Assembly (NCBI RefSeq): GCF_000003605.2
Contig: NW_003155497.1
Location: 1-41,303 of the forward strand
Origin: Saccoglossus kowalevskii
Lineage: Eukaryota; Hemichordata; Enteropneusta; Harrimaniidae
Direction: 5' to 3'
Length of the DNA: 41,303 bases
Part shown: in pieces, positions 22,071 through 35,316 of the stretch
Layout of the letters: the number at the start of each line of letters is the position of its first letter
How positions within the stretch are numbered: the stretch's first letter is position 1
Notes under the pieces: model-generated
Told to the model about the DNA's origin: nothing
Seen by the model: only the letters and a program-made list of their open reading frames with translations
Databases searched by the model: none
Translations under genes and position numbers: made by a program

Positions 22071-23016
22071 ATGGGATATGTTAATATGATATCACTGGTA
22101 ACTATCCCGAGTGAATCTACCAACTTTGCAATCGCTTTTTACCACGTTGTAAGCAGTTTGTCGCGGATTTCATTGGTTTGCTATTGTGATAACCAGCTTT
22201 TATGTGAGGCATTTTCGAGATATTCACTTACCATTTTGCAAATTTAACTGCGGGGTCGTCATGCCAATGACTTAGGTTAAATACACGAACAACGCCGTCA
22301 ACATTGCAATAATTTGTTTGATACTTAGCACGCTGTGTTCTAACATTTTACAGTCTGGTCTTGTGAACATTATAGGCTGCTTTCAACTGGCTTTTATTAA
22401 ATTTGTCGACTTTACAACTGCGCGTTTCTATATGCCAACAACTTAGGTCATTTATACAAATACATCTACCATCATTTCTATCCCTTTGCGCAACTTTGAA
22501 ATCACTTTGAACAACTTTGCATGATGTGTTAACAGCTTAAATCCCATTACGTGCAGACAGCATCAACAACTTGTTCTTGAAAATTAGAAGGGATTTTAAA
22601 ACTTTGCATTAATTAAAAGAAATACGAACACTTCACGATTCTCTACTATAAATGAGTGGCATCCATTTAGAAAGAATGCAAAAACGTTGCCTATGTCATT
22701 TCCATTTGCGTGATGTAACAAAAAGAAAAAAAACATCCAACAACATTTTTATTCTGGGAGTCTCACATGCAAGTACTAACCACGACCGATTGTACTTTAC
22801 TTTAGACATTGGTCAGTCACCTAACAACACGGCTGCATGTATTATTTAAATTTGAACCGAATTGTGGCTATTTCTTGTTTTGAATGTTCTAAAATTGATA
22901 TCGCTGGCACGAGTACATTCTAGAATTGACATATGACCTCCTCATATTTCGAGTAACACTTTGCTAATTTAACGGCTATTTACGAAATATGTATTGACAT
23001 TTTCGAACTTTTAACT
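22071..23016 (+). repeat. Satellite monomer 24 (type L head, A tail)
   Basis: An extra A at about 22172 (GATTTCATTGG) breaks the 67-codon frame. The head is shared with monomer 32 (CGAACTTGTAAC, ACCACGTTG), the tail with monomer 2 (TTGATACTTAGC, CATTATAGG). Confidence 0.95.
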
Positions 23017-23965
23017 ATGGGATATGTTAATATGATATCACAGGTAACTATCCCGAGTGAATCTACCAACTTTGCAATCGCTTTTTACCACTTTGTAAGC
23101 AGTTTGTCGCTGATTTCTCGGTTTGCTATTGTGATAACCAGCTTATATGTGAGGCATTTTCGAGATATTCACTTACCATTTTGCAAATTTAACTGCGGGG
23201 TCGTCATGCCAATGACTTAGGTTAAATACACGAACAACGCCGTCAACATTGCAATAATATGTTTGCTACTTTGCACGCTGTGTTCTAACATTTTACAGTC
23301 TGGTCTTGTGAACATATATAGGCTGCTTTCAACTGGCTTTTATAAAATTTGTCGACTTTACAACTGCGCGTTTCTATATGCCAACAACGTAGGTCATATA
23401 TACAAATACATCATCAATCATTGCTATCCCTTTGCGCAACTTTGCAATCACTTTGAACAACTGTGCATGTTGTGTTAACAGCTTAAAACCCATTACGTGC
23501 CGACAGCATCAACAACTTGTTCTTAAAAATTAGAAGGGATTTTAAAACTTTGCATTAATTAAAAGAAATACGAACACTTCACGATTCTCTACTATAAATG
23601 AGTGGCATCCATTTAGAAAGAATGCAAAAACGTTGCCTATGTCATTTCCATTTGCGTGATGTAACAAAAAGAAAAAAAAATCATCCAACAAATTTTTTTA
23701 TTCAGGGAGTCTCCCATGCAAGTACTAACCAAGACCGATTGTGCTTAACTTTAGACTTTGGTAGGTCATATAACCACATGGCTGCATGGATTATTTAAAT
23801 TTGAGCCGAATTGTGGCTATTTCTTGCATTGAATGTTCTAAAATTGATATCGCTGGCACTAGTACTTTCTAGAATTGACATATGACCTCTTCATATTTCG
23901 CGTAACTCTTTGCTAATTTAACGGCTATTTACGAAATATGTATTGACATTTTCGAACTTTTAACT
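23017..23965 (+). repeat. Satellite monomer 25 (type H head, T-like tail)
   Basis: Type H head. The tail has AATCATCCAAC and TTGCATTGAATG like type T, with extra scattered changes (GTGCTTAACTTTAGACTTTGG, GGTCATATAACC). 949 bp. Confidence 0.95.
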
Positions 23966-24912
23966 ATGGATATGTTAATATGATATCACAGGTAACTATC
24001 CCGAGTGAGTCTACCAACTTTGCAATCGCTTTTTACAACTTTGTAAGCAGTTTGTCGCGGATTTCTCGGTTCGCTATTGTGATAACCAGCTTATATGTGA
24101 GGCATTTTCGAGATATTCACTTAACATTTTCCAAATAAAACTGCGGGGTCGTCATGCCAATGACTTAGGTTAAATACACGATCAACGCCGTCAACATTTT
24201 AATAATGTGTTTGCTACTTTGCACGCTGTGTTCTAACATTTTACAGTCTGGTCTTGTGAACATATATAGGCTGCTTTCAACTGACTTTTATTAAATTTGT
24301 CGACTTTACAACTGCGCGTTTCAATATGCCAACAACTTAGGTCATATATACAAATACATCTACCATAATTGCTATCCCTTTGCACAACTTTCTATTCACT
24401 TTGAACAACTTTGCATGTTGTGTTAACAGCTTAAAACCCATTACGTGCCGACAGCATCAACAACTTGTTCTTAAAAATTAGAAGGGATTTTAAAACTTTG
24501 CATTAATTAAAAGAAATACGAACACTTCACGATTCTCTACTATAAATGAGTGGCATTCATTTAGAAAGAATGCAAAAACGTTGCCTATGTCATTTCCATT
24601 TGCGTGATGTAACAAAAAGTAAAAAAAATCATCCAACAACTTTTTTATTCAGGGAGTCTCCCATGCAAGTACTAACCAAGACCAATTGTGCTTTACTTTA
24701 GACATTGGTTGGTCACATAACCACATGGCTGCATGGATTATTTAAATTTGAGCCGAATTGTGGCTATTTCTTGCATTGAATGTTCTAAAATTGATATCGC
24801 TGGCACTAGTACATTCTAGAATTGACCTATGACCTCTTCATATTTCGAGTAACTCTTTGCTAATTTAACGGCTATTTACGAAATATGTATTGACATTTTC
24901 GAACTTTTAACT
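23966..24912 (+). repeat. Satellite monomer 26 (type T)
   Basis: The anchor has lost one G (ATGGATATG), which shifts the frame relative to the usual ATG. Carries the same internal TAA as monomer 12. Confidence 0.95.
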
Positions 24913-25859
24913 ATGGATATGTTAATATGATATCACAGGTAACTATCCCGAGTGAGTCTACCAACTTTGCAATCGCTTTTTACAACTTTGTAAGCAGTTT
25001 GTCGCGGATTTCTCGGTTCGCTATTGTGATAACCAGCTTATATGTGAGGCATTTTCGAGATATTCACTTAACATTTTCCAAATTAAACTGCGGGGTCGTC
25101 ATGCCAATGACTTAGGTTAAATACACGAACAACACCGTCAACATTGCAATAATTTGTTTGCTACTTTGCACACTGTGTTCTAACATTTTACAGTCTGGTC
25201 TTGTGAACATATATAGGCTGCTTTCAGCTGGCTTTTATTAAATTTGTCGACTTTACAACTGCGCGTTTCTATATGCCAACAACTTAGGTCATATATACAA
25301 ATACATCTACCATCATTGCTATCCCTTTGCGCAACTTTGCAATCACTTTGAACAACTTTGCATGTTGTGTTAACAGCTTAAGACCCATTACGTGCCGACA
25401 GCATCAACAACTTGTTCTTGAAAATTAGAAGGGATTTTAAAACTTTGCATTAATTAAAAGAAATACGAGCACTTCACGGTTCTCTACTATAAATGAGTGG
25501 CATCCATTTAGAAAGAATGCAAAAACGTTGCCTATGTCATTTCCATTTGCGTGATGTAAGAAAAAGAAAAAAAAACATCCAACTACTTTTTTATTCAGGG
25601 AGTCTCACATGCAAGTACTAACCACGACCGATTGTACTTTACTTTAGACATTGGTCAGTCACCTAACCACACGGCTGCATGGATTATTAAAATTTGAGCC
25701 GAATTGTGGCTATTTCTTGTTTTGAATGTTCTAAAATTGATATCGCTGGCACGAGTACATTCTAGAATTGACCTATGACCTCCTCATATTTCGAGTAACA
25801 CTTTGCTAATTTTAACGGCTATTTACGAAATAAGTATTGACATTTTCGAACTTTTAACT
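24913..25859 (+). repeat. Satellite monomer 27 (type T head, A tail)
   Basis: Shares the ATGGATATG anchor loss with monomer 26 but has no internal stop. From about 25130 the tail is type A (ATTGGTCAGTCACC, CACGGTTCTC). An extra T (AATTTTAACGG) lies just before monomer 28. Confidence 0.95.
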
Positions 25860-26805
25860 ATAGGATATGTTAATATGATATCACAGGTAACTATCCCGAG
25901 TGAATCTACCAACTTTGCAATCGCTTTTTACAACTTTGTAAGCAGTTTGTCGCCGATTTCTCGGTTCGCTATTATGGTAATCAGCTTATATATGAGGCAT
26001 TTTCGAGATATTCACATAACATTTTCCACATTTAGCTGCGGGGTTGTCATGCCAATGACTTAGGTTAAATATACGAGCAACGCCGTCAACATTTCAATAA
26101 TTTGTTTGCTACTTCGCACGCTGTGTTCTAACATTTTACAGTCTGTTATTGTGAATATATATAGGCTGCTTTCAACTGGCTTTTATTAAATTTGTCGACT
26201 TTACAACTGCGCGTTTCAATATGCCAACAAATTAGGTCATATATACAAATACATCTACCATCATTGCTATCCCTTTGCACAACTTTGCAATCACTTTGAA
26301 CAACTTTGCACGTTGTGTTAACAGCTTAAAACCCATTACGTGCCGACAGCATCAACAACTTGTTCTTGAAAATTAGAAGGGATTTTAAAACATTGCATTA
26401 ATTAAAAGAAATACGAACACTTCACGATTGTCTACTATAAATGAGTGACATCCATTTAGAAAGAATGCTTAAACGTTGCCTATGTCATTTCCATTTGCGA
26501 GATGTAACACAAAGAAAAAAAACATCCAACAACTTTTTTATTCAGGGAGTCTCACATGCAAGTACTAACCACGACCGATTGTGCTTTACTTTAGACATTG
26601 GTTGGTCTCATAACCACATGGCTGCATGGATTATTTAAATTTGAGCCGAATTGTGGCTATTTCTTGTTTTGAATGTTCTAAAATTGATATCGCTGGCACG
26701 AGTACATTCTAGAATTGACCTATGACGTCCTCATATTTCGAGTAACACTTTGCTAATTTAACGGCTATTTACGAAATAAGTATTGACATTTTCGAACTTT
26801 TAACT
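25860..26805 (+). repeat. Satellite monomer 28 (type M head, S tail)
   Basis: A recombinant: type M as far as about 26090, then identical to the tail of type S monomers 7 and 31 (CTACTTCGCACG, AACAAATTAGG, GCTTAAACG). Confidence 0.95.
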
Positions 26806-27050
26806 ATAGGATATGTTAATATGATATCACAGGTAACTATCCCGAGTGAATCTACCAACTTTGCAATCGCTTTTTACAACTTTGTAAGCAGTTTGTCGCC
26901 GATTTCTCGGTTCGCTATTATGGTAATCAGCTTATATATGAGGCATTTTCGAGATATTCACATAACATTTTCCACATTTAGCTGCGGGGTTGTCATGCCA
27001 ATGACTTAGGTTAAATATACGAGCAACGCCGTCAACATTTCAATAATTTG
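26089..27050 (+). repeat. Duplicate of 6301-7262 (offset 19,788 bp)
   Basis: Covers the tail of monomer 28 and head of 29. Only isolated differences are seen, for example CCGATTT here against CCAATTT at 7111. Confidence 0.85.
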
Positions 27051-27750
27051 TTTGCTACTTTGCACGCTGTGTTCTAACATTTTGCATTCTGGTCTTGTGA
27101 ACATATATAGGCTGCTTTCAACTGGCTTTTATTAAATTGGTCGATTCACAACTGCGCGTTTCTATATGCCAACACCTTAGGTCATATATACAAATACATC
27201 TACCATCATTGCTATCCCTTTGCACAACTTTGCAATCACTTTGAACAACTTTGCATGTTGTGTTAACAGCTTAAAACCCATTACGTGCCGACAGCATCAA
27301 CAACTTGTTCTTGAAAATTAGAAGGGATTTTAAAACTTTGCATTAGTTAAAAGAAATACGAACACTTCACGATTCTCTACTATAAATGAGTGGCATCCAT
27401 TTAGAAAGAATGCAAAAACGTTGCCTATGTCATTTCCATTTGCGTGATGTAACAAAAAGAAAAAAAACATCCAAGAACTTTTTTATTCAGGGAGTCTCCC
27501 ATGCAAGTACTAACCACGACTGATTGTGCTTTACTTTAGACATTGGTTGGTCACATAACCACATGGCTGCATGGATTATTTAAATTTGAGCCGAATTGTG
27601 GCTATTTCTTGTTTTGAATGTTCTAAAATTGTTATCGCTGGCACGAGTACATTCTAGAATTGACCTATGACCTCCTCATATTTCGAGTAACACTTTGCTA
27701 ATTTAACGGCTATTTACGAAATATGTTTTGACATTTTCGAACTTTTAACT
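26806..27750 (+). repeat. Satellite monomer 29 (type M)
   Basis: Copy of monomer 8 with few differences. The tail changes to CATCCAAGAAC and ACGACTGATTG, shared with the tail of monomer 38. Confidence 0.95.
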
Positions 27751-28691
27751 ATGGGATGTGTTAATATGATATCACAGGTAACTATCCCGAGTGAATCTAC
27801 CATTTTTGCAATCGCTTTTTACAACTTTGTAAGCAGTCTGTCACGGATTTCTCGGTTCGCTATTGTGATAACCAGCTTATATGTGAGGCATTTTTGAGAT
27901 ATTCACTTAACATTTTCCAAATTTAGCTGCGGGGTCGTCATGCCAATGACTTAGTTAAATACCCGAACAACGCCGTCAACATTTCAATAATTTGTTTGCT
28001 ACTTCGCACGCTGTGTTCTAACATTTTACAGTCTGTTATTGTGAATATATATAGGCTGCTTTCAACTGGCTTTTATTAATTTGCCGACTTTACAACTGCG
28101 CGTTTCAATATGCCAACAAATTAGGTCATATATACACATACATCTACCATCATTGCTATCCCTTTGCACAACTTTGCAATCACTTTGAACAACTTTGCAC
28201 GTTGTGTTAACAGCTTAAAACCCATTACGTGCCGACAGCATCAACAACTTGTTCTTGAAAATTAGAAGGGATTTTAAAACTTTGCATTAATTAAAAAAAT
28301 ACGAAAACTTCACGATTCTATACTATAAATGAGTGGCATCACAGTTAGAAAGAATGCAAAAACGTTGCCTATGTCATTTCCATTTGCGTGATGTAACAAA
28401 AAGAAAAAAAACATCCAAGAACTTTTTTATTCAGGGAGTCTCCCATGCAAGTACTAACCATGACTGATTGTGCTTTACTTTAGACATTGGTTGGTCACAT
28501 AACCACATGGCTGCATGGATTATTTAAATTTGAGCCGAATTGTGGCTATTTCTTGTTTTGAATGTTCTAAAATTGTTATCGCTGGCACGAGTACATTCTA
28601 GAATTGACCTATGACCTCATATTTCGAGTAACACTTTGCTAATTTAACGGCTATTTACGAAATATGTATTGACATTTTCGAACTTTTAACT
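27751..28691 (+). repeat. Satellite monomer 30 (type S)
   Basis: Has the in-frame TGA of type S (27895-27897). Shortened to 941 bp by small losses (CTTAGTTAAATAC, TTATTAATTTG, GACCTCATATTT). Confidence 0.95.
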
Positions 28692-29472
28692 ATGGGATGT
28701 GTTAATATGATATCACAGGTAACTATCCCGAGTGAATCTACCATTTTTGCAATCGCTTTTTACAACTTTGTAAGCAGTCTGTCACGGATTTCTCGGTTCG
28801 CTATTGTGATAACCAGCTTATATGTGAGGCATTTTTGAGATATTCACTTAACATTTTCCAAATTTAGCTGCGGGGTCGTCATGCCAATGACTTAGGTTAA
28901 ATACCCGAACAACGCCGTCAACATTTCAATAATTTGTTTGCTACTTCGCACGCTGTGTTCTAACATTTTACAGTCTGTTATTGTGAATATATATAGGCTG
29001 CTTTCAACTGGCTTTTATTAAATTTGTCGACTTTACAACTGCGCGTTTCAATATGCCAACAAATTAGGTCATATATACAAATACATCTACCATCATTGCT
29101 ATCCCTTTGCACAACTTTGCAATCACTTTGAACAACTTTGCACGTTGTGTTAACAGCTTAAAACCCATTACGTGCCGACAGCATCAACAACTTGTTCTTG
29201 AAAATTAGAAGGGATTTTAAAACATTGCATTAATTAAAAGAAATACGAACACTTCACGATTGTCTACTATAAATGAGTGACATCCATTTAGAAAGAATGC
29301 TTAAACGTTGCCTATGTCATTTCCATTTGCGAGATGTAACACAAAGAAAAAAAACATCCAACAACTTTTTTATTCAGGGAGTCTCACATGCAAGTACTAA
29401 CCACGACCGATTGTGCTTTACTTTAGACATTGGTTGGTCTCATAACCACATGGCTGCATGGATTATTTAAAT
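28065..29472 (+). repeat. Long-range duplicate block, right copy
   Basis: Differs from the left copy by a few small losses only (TTATTAATTTG; CCT missing in GACCTCATATTT). The match stops abruptly at about 29470, where an indel-rich stretch starts. Confidence 0.85.
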
Positions 29473-29635
29473 TGAGCCGAATTTGGGCTATTTCTGTTTG
29501 AATGTTCTAAAATTGTATCGTTGGCACGAGTGCATTCTAGAAATTGACCTATGACCTTCTCATATTTCGAGTAACACTTTGTTAATTTAACGGCTATTTA
29601 CGAAATATGTATTGACATTTTTCGAACTTGTAACT
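28692..29635 (+). repeat. Satellite monomer 31 (type S, ends in a disturbed junction)
   Basis: Line-by-line identical to monomer 7 up to about 29470. After that a run of single-base gains and losses begins and the readings become L-like. Confidence 0.95.
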
Positions 29636-30585
29636 ATGGGATATGTTAATATGATATCACTGGTAACTATCCCGAGTGAATCTACCAACTTTGCAATCGC
29701 TTTTTTACCACGTTGTAAGCAGTTTGTCGCGGATTTCTTGGTTTTGCTATTGTGATAACCAGCTTTTATGTGAGGCATTTTCGAGATATTCACTTACCAT
29801 TTTGCAAATTTAACTGCGGGGTCGTCATGCCAATGACTTAGGTTAAAAACACGAACAACGCCGTCAACATTGCAATAATATGTTTGCTACTTTGCACGCT
29901 GTGTTCTAACATTTTACGGACTGGTCTTGTGAACATATATAGGCTGCTTTCAACTGGCTTTTATTAAATTTGTCGACTTTACAACTGCGCGTTTCTATAT
30001 GCCAACAACTTAGGTCATATATACAAATACATCTACCATCATTGCTATCCCTTTGCACAACTTTGCAATCACTTTGAACAACTTTGCATGTTGTGTTAAC
30101 AGCTTAAAACCCATTACGTGCCGACAGCATCAACAACTTGTTCTTGAAAATTAGAAGGGATTTTAAAACTTTGCATTAGTTAAAAGAAATACGAACACTT
30201 CACGATTCTCTACTATAAATGAGTGGCATCCATTTAGAAAGAATGCAAAAACGTTGCCTATGTCATTTCCATTTGCGTGTTGTAAGAAAAAGAAAAAAAA
30301 AACATTCAACAACTTTTTTATTCCGGGAGTCTCCCATGCAAGTACTAACCACGACCGATTGTGCTTTACTTTTGACATTGGTTGGTCACATATCCACATG
30401 GCTGCATGGATTATTTAAGTTTGAGCAGAATTGTGGCTATTTCTTGTTTTGAATGTTCTAAAATTGTTATCGCTGGCACGAGTGCATTCTAGAATTGACC
30501 TATGACCTCCTCATATTTCGAGTAACACTTTGCTAATTTAACGGCTATTTACGAAATATGTATTGACATTTTCGAACTTTTAACT
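29636..30585 (+). repeat. Satellite monomer 32 (type L, indel-rich head)
   Basis: Related to monomer 24 (ACCACGTTG) but with extra bases in T runs (CGCTTTTTTACC, GGTTTTGC), which break the 67-codon frame. Tail has TTACGGACTGG, shared with monomers 33 and 34. Confidence 0.95.
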
Positions 30586-31532
30586 ATGGGATATGTTAAT
30601 ATGATATCACTGGTAACTATCCCGAGTGAATCTACCAACTTTGCAATCGCTTTTTACCACTTTGTAAGCAGTTTGTCGCGGTTTTCTTGGTTTGCTATTG
30701 TGATAACCAGCTTTTATGTGAGGCATTTTCGAGATATTCACTTACCATTTTGCAAATTTAACTGCGGGGTCGTCATGCCAATAACTTAGGTTAAATACAC
30801 GAACAACGCCGTCAACATTGCAATAATATGTTTGCTACTTTGCACGCTGTGTTCTAACATTTTACGGACTGGTCTTGTGAACATATATAGGCTGCTTTCA
30901 ACTGGCTTTTATTAAATTTGTCGACTTTACAACTGCGCGTTTCTATATGCCAACAACTTAGGTCATATATACAAATACATCTACCATCATTGCTATCCCT
31001 TTGCACAACTTTGCAATCACTTTGAACAACTTTGCATGTTGTGTTAACAGCTTAAAACCCATTACGTGCCGACAGCATCAACAACTTGTTCTTGAAAATT
31101 AGAAGGGATTTTAAAACTTTGCATTAATTAAAAGAAATACGAACACTTCACGGTTCTCTACTATAAATGAGTGGCATCCATTTAGAAAGAATGCAAAAAC
31201 GTTGCCTATGTCATTTCCATATGCGTGATGTAACACAAAGAAAAAAAAACATTCAACAACTTTTTTATTCCGGGAGTCTCCCATGCAAGTACTAACCACG
31301 ACCGATTGTGCTTTACTTTTGACATTGGTTGGTCACATAACCACATGGCTGCATGGATTATTAAAATTTGAGCCGAATTGTGGCTATTTCTTGTTTTGAA
31401 TGTTCTAAAATTGATATCGCTGGCACGAGTGCATTCTAGAATTGACCTATGACCTCCTCATATTTCGAGTAACACTTTGCTAATTTAACGGCTATTTACG
31501 AAATATGTATTGACATTTTCGAACTTTTAACT
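30586..31532 (+). repeat. Satellite monomer 33 (type L)
   Basis: Head nearly identical to monomer 34 (GCGGTTTTCTTGG, GCCAATAACTTAGG); a recent tandem duplication of one unit is likely. Confidence 0.95.
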
Positions 31533-32479
31533 ATGGGATATGTTAATATGATATCACTGGTAACTATCCCGAGTGAATCTACCAACTTTGCAATCGCTTT
31601 TTACCACTTTGTAAGCAGTTTGTCGCGGTTTTCTTGGTTTGCTATTGTGATAACCAGCTTTTATGTGAGGCATTTTCGAGATATTCACTTACCATTTTGC
31701 AAATTTAACTGCGGGGTCGTCATGCCAATAACTTAGGTTAAATACACGAACAACGCCGTCAACATTGCAATAATATGTTTGGTACTTTGCACGCTGTGTT
31801 CTAACATTTTACGGACTGGTCTTGTGAACATATATAGGCTGCTTTCAACTGGCTTTTATTAAATTTGTCGACTTTACAACTGCGCGTTTCTATATGCCAA
31901 CAACTTAGGTCATATATACAAATACATCTACCATCATTGCTATCCTTTTGCACAACTTTGCAATCACTTTGAACAACTTTGCATGTTGTGTTAACAGCTT
32001 AAAACCCATTACGTGCCGACAGCATCAACAACTTGTTCTTGAAAATTAGAAGGGATTTTAAAACTTTGCATTAGTTAAAAGAAATACGAACACTTCACGA
32101 TTTTGTACTATAAACGAGTGGCATCCATTTAGAAAGAATGCAAAAACGTTGCCTATGTCATTTCCATTTGCGTGATGTAACACAAAGAAAAAAAAAACAT
32201 CCAACAACTTTTTTATTCAGGGAGTCTCCCATGCAAGTACTAACCACGACCGATTGTGCTTTACTTTAGACATTGGTTTGTCACATAACCACATGGCTGC
32301 ATGGATTATTAAAATTTGAGCCGAATTGTGGCTATTTCTTGTTTTGAATGTTCTAAAATTGATATCGCTGGCACAAGTACATTCTAATATTGACCTATGA
32401 CCTCTTCATATTTCGAGTAACACTACGCTAATTTAACGGCTATTTACGAAATATTATTGACATTTTCGAACTTTTAACT
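31533..32479 (+). repeat. Satellite monomer 34 (type L head, R-like tail)
   Basis: Near-identical neighbour of monomer 33 in the head. In the tail the TATAAATGAG block reads TATAAACGAG and ACATTCTAATATTG replaces the ATTCTAGAAT palindrome. Confidence 0.95.
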
Positions 32480-33425
32480 ATGGGACGTGTTAATATGATA
32501 TCACAGTTAACTATCCCAAGTGAGTCTACCAACTTTACAATCGCTTTTTACAACTTTGTAAGCAGTTTGTCGCGGATTTGTCGGTTCGCTATTGTGATAA
32601 CCAGCTTATATGTGAGGCATTTTCGAGATATTCACTTACCATTTTCCAAATTTAACTGCGGGGTCGTTATGCCAATGACTTAGGTTAAATACACGAACAA
32701 CGCCGTCAACATTACAATATTTTGTTTTCTACTTTGCACGCTGTGTTCTAACATTTTACAGTTTGGTCTTGTGAACATATTTAGGCTGCTTTTAACTGGC
32801 TTTTATTAAATTTGTCGACTTTACAACTGCGCGTTTCTATATGCCAACACCTTAGGTCATATATACAAATACATCTACCATCATTGCTATCTCTTTGCAC
32901 AACTTTGCAATCACTTTGAACAACTTTGCATGTTGTGTTAACAGCTTAAAACCCATTACGTGCCGACAGCATCAACAACTTGTTCTTGAAAATTAGAAGG
33001 GATTTTAAAACTTTGCATTAGTTAAAAGAAATACGAACACTTCACGATTCTCTACTATAAATGAGTGGCATCCATTTAGAAAGAATGCAAAAACGTTGCC
33101 TATGTCATTTCCATTTGCGTGATGTAACAAAAAGAAAAAAAACATCCAACAACTTTTTTATTCAGGGAGTCTCCCATGCAAGTACTGACCACGACCGATT
33201 GTGCTTTACTTTAGACATTGGTTGGTCACATAACCACATGGCTACATGGATTATTTAAATTTGAGCCAAATTGTGGCTATTTCTTGTTTTGAATGTCTAA
33301 AATTGATAATCGCTGGCACGAGTATATTCTAGAATTGACCTATGACCTCCTCATATTTCGAGTAATACTTTGCTAATTTAACGGCTATTTACGAAATATG
33401 CATTGACATTTTCGAACTTTTAACT
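32480..33425 (+). repeat. Satellite monomer 35 (type R head, H tail)
   Basis: Type R markers GGATTTGTCGG, GGTCGTTATGCC and ACAGTTTGGTC, shared with monomer 38 three units on. Tail is H-like. Confidence 0.95.
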
Positions 33426-34369
33426 ATGGGACGTGTTAATATGATATCACAGGTAACTATCCCGAGTGAGTCTACCAACTTTGCAATCGCTTTTTACAAC
33501 TTTGTAAGCAGTTTGTCGCGGATTTCTCGGTTCGCTATTGTGATAACCAGCTTATATGTGAGGCATTTTCGAGATATTCACTTAACATTTTCCAAATTAA
33601 ACTGCGGGTTCGTCATGCCAATGACTTAGGTTAAATACACGATCAACGCCGTCAACATTTTAATAATTTGTTTGCTACTTTGCACGCTGTGTTCTAACAT
33701 TTTACAGTCTGTTCTTGTGAACATATATAGGCTGCTTTCAACTGACTTTTATTAAATTTGTCGACTTTACAACTGCGCGTTTCAATATGCCAACAACTTA
33801 GGTCACATATACAAATACATCTACCATCATTGCTATCCCTTTGCACAACTTTGCAATCACTTTGAACAACTTTGCATGTTGTGTTAACAGCTTAAAACCC
33901 ATTACGTGCCGACAGCATCAACAACTTGTTCTTGAAAATTAGAAGGGATTTTAAAACTTTGCATTAGTTAAAAGAAATACGAACACTTCACGATTCTCTA
34001 CTATAAATGAGTGGCATCCATTTAGAAAGAATGCAAAAACGTTGCCTATGTCATTTCCATTTGCGCGATGTAAAACAAAGAAAAAAACATCCAACAACTT
34101 TTTTATTCAGGGAGTCTCACATGCTAGTACTAACCACGACCGATTGTGCTTTACTTTAGACATTGGTTGGTCACATAACCACATGGCTGCATGGATTATT
34201 TAAATTTGAGCCGAATTGTGCCTATTTCTTGTTTTGAATGTTCTAAAATTGATATCGCTGGCACAAGTACATTCTAATATTGACTTATGACCTCTTCATA
34301 TTCCGATTAACACTTCGCTAATTTAACGGCTATTTACGAAATATTATTGACATTTTCGAACTTTTAACT
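33426..34369 (+). repeat. Satellite monomer 36 (type T)
   Basis: Counterpart of monomer 13: GACGTGTTAATATG head and CGCGATGTAAAACAAAG tail. Private GCGGGTTCGTC is shared with monomer 11. Confidence 0.95.
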
Positions 34370-35316
34370 ATGGGACGTGTTAATATGACATCACAGGTAA
34401 CTATCCCGAGTGAGTCTACCAACTTTGCAATCGCTTTTTACAACTTTGTAAGCAGTTTGTCGCGGATTTCTCGGTTCGCTATTGTGATAAACAGCTTATA
34501 TGTGAGGCATTTTCGAGATATTCACTTAACATTTTCCAAATTAAACTGCGGGGTCGTCATGCCAATGACTTAGGTTAAATACACGATCAACGCCGTCAAC
34601 ATTTTAATAATTTGTTTGCTCCTTTGCACGCTGTGTTCTAACATATTACAGTCTGTTCTTGTGAACATATATAGGCTGCTTTCAACTGATTTTTATTATA
34701 TATGTCGACTTTACAACTGCGCGTTTCAATATGCCAACAACTTAGGTCATATATACAAATACATCTACCATCATTGCTATCCCTTTGCACAACTTTCTAT
34801 TCACTTTGAACAACTTTGCATGTTGTGTTAACAGCTTAAAACCCATTACGTGCCGACAGCATCAACAACTTGTTCTTAAAAATTAGAAGGGATTTTAAAA
34901 CTTTGCATTAATTAAAAGAAATGCGAACACTTCACGATTCTCTACTATAAATGAGTGGCATCCATTTAGAAAGAATGCAAAAACGTTGCCTATGTCATTT
35001 CCATTTGCGTGATGTAACAAAAAGTAAAAAAAATCATCCAACAACTTTTTTATTCAGGGAGTCTCCCATGCAAGTACTAACCAAGACCGATTGTGCTTTA
35101 CTTTAGACATTGGTTGGTCACATAACCACATGGCTGCATGGATTATTTAAATTTGAGCCGAATTGTGGCTATTTCTTGCATTGAATGTTCTAAAATTGAT
35201 ATCGCTGGCACAAGTACATTCTAATATTGACCTATGACCTCTTCATATTTCGAGTAACACTTCGCTAATTTAACGGCTATTTACGAAATATTATTGACAT
35301 TTTCGAACTTTTAACT
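34370..35316 (+). repeat. Satellite monomer 37 (type T)
   Basis: Head has AATATGACATCAC and GATAAACAGC. Tail carries AAAGTAAAAAAAATCATCC and TTGCATTGAATG, as in monomers 12 and 26. Confidence 0.95.

Noticed and set aside
23263-23478. Third-frame 71-codon stretch in monomers 25 and 37
   Set aside because: Open in only two monomers, because of local substitutions; no conservation of the frame elsewhere.
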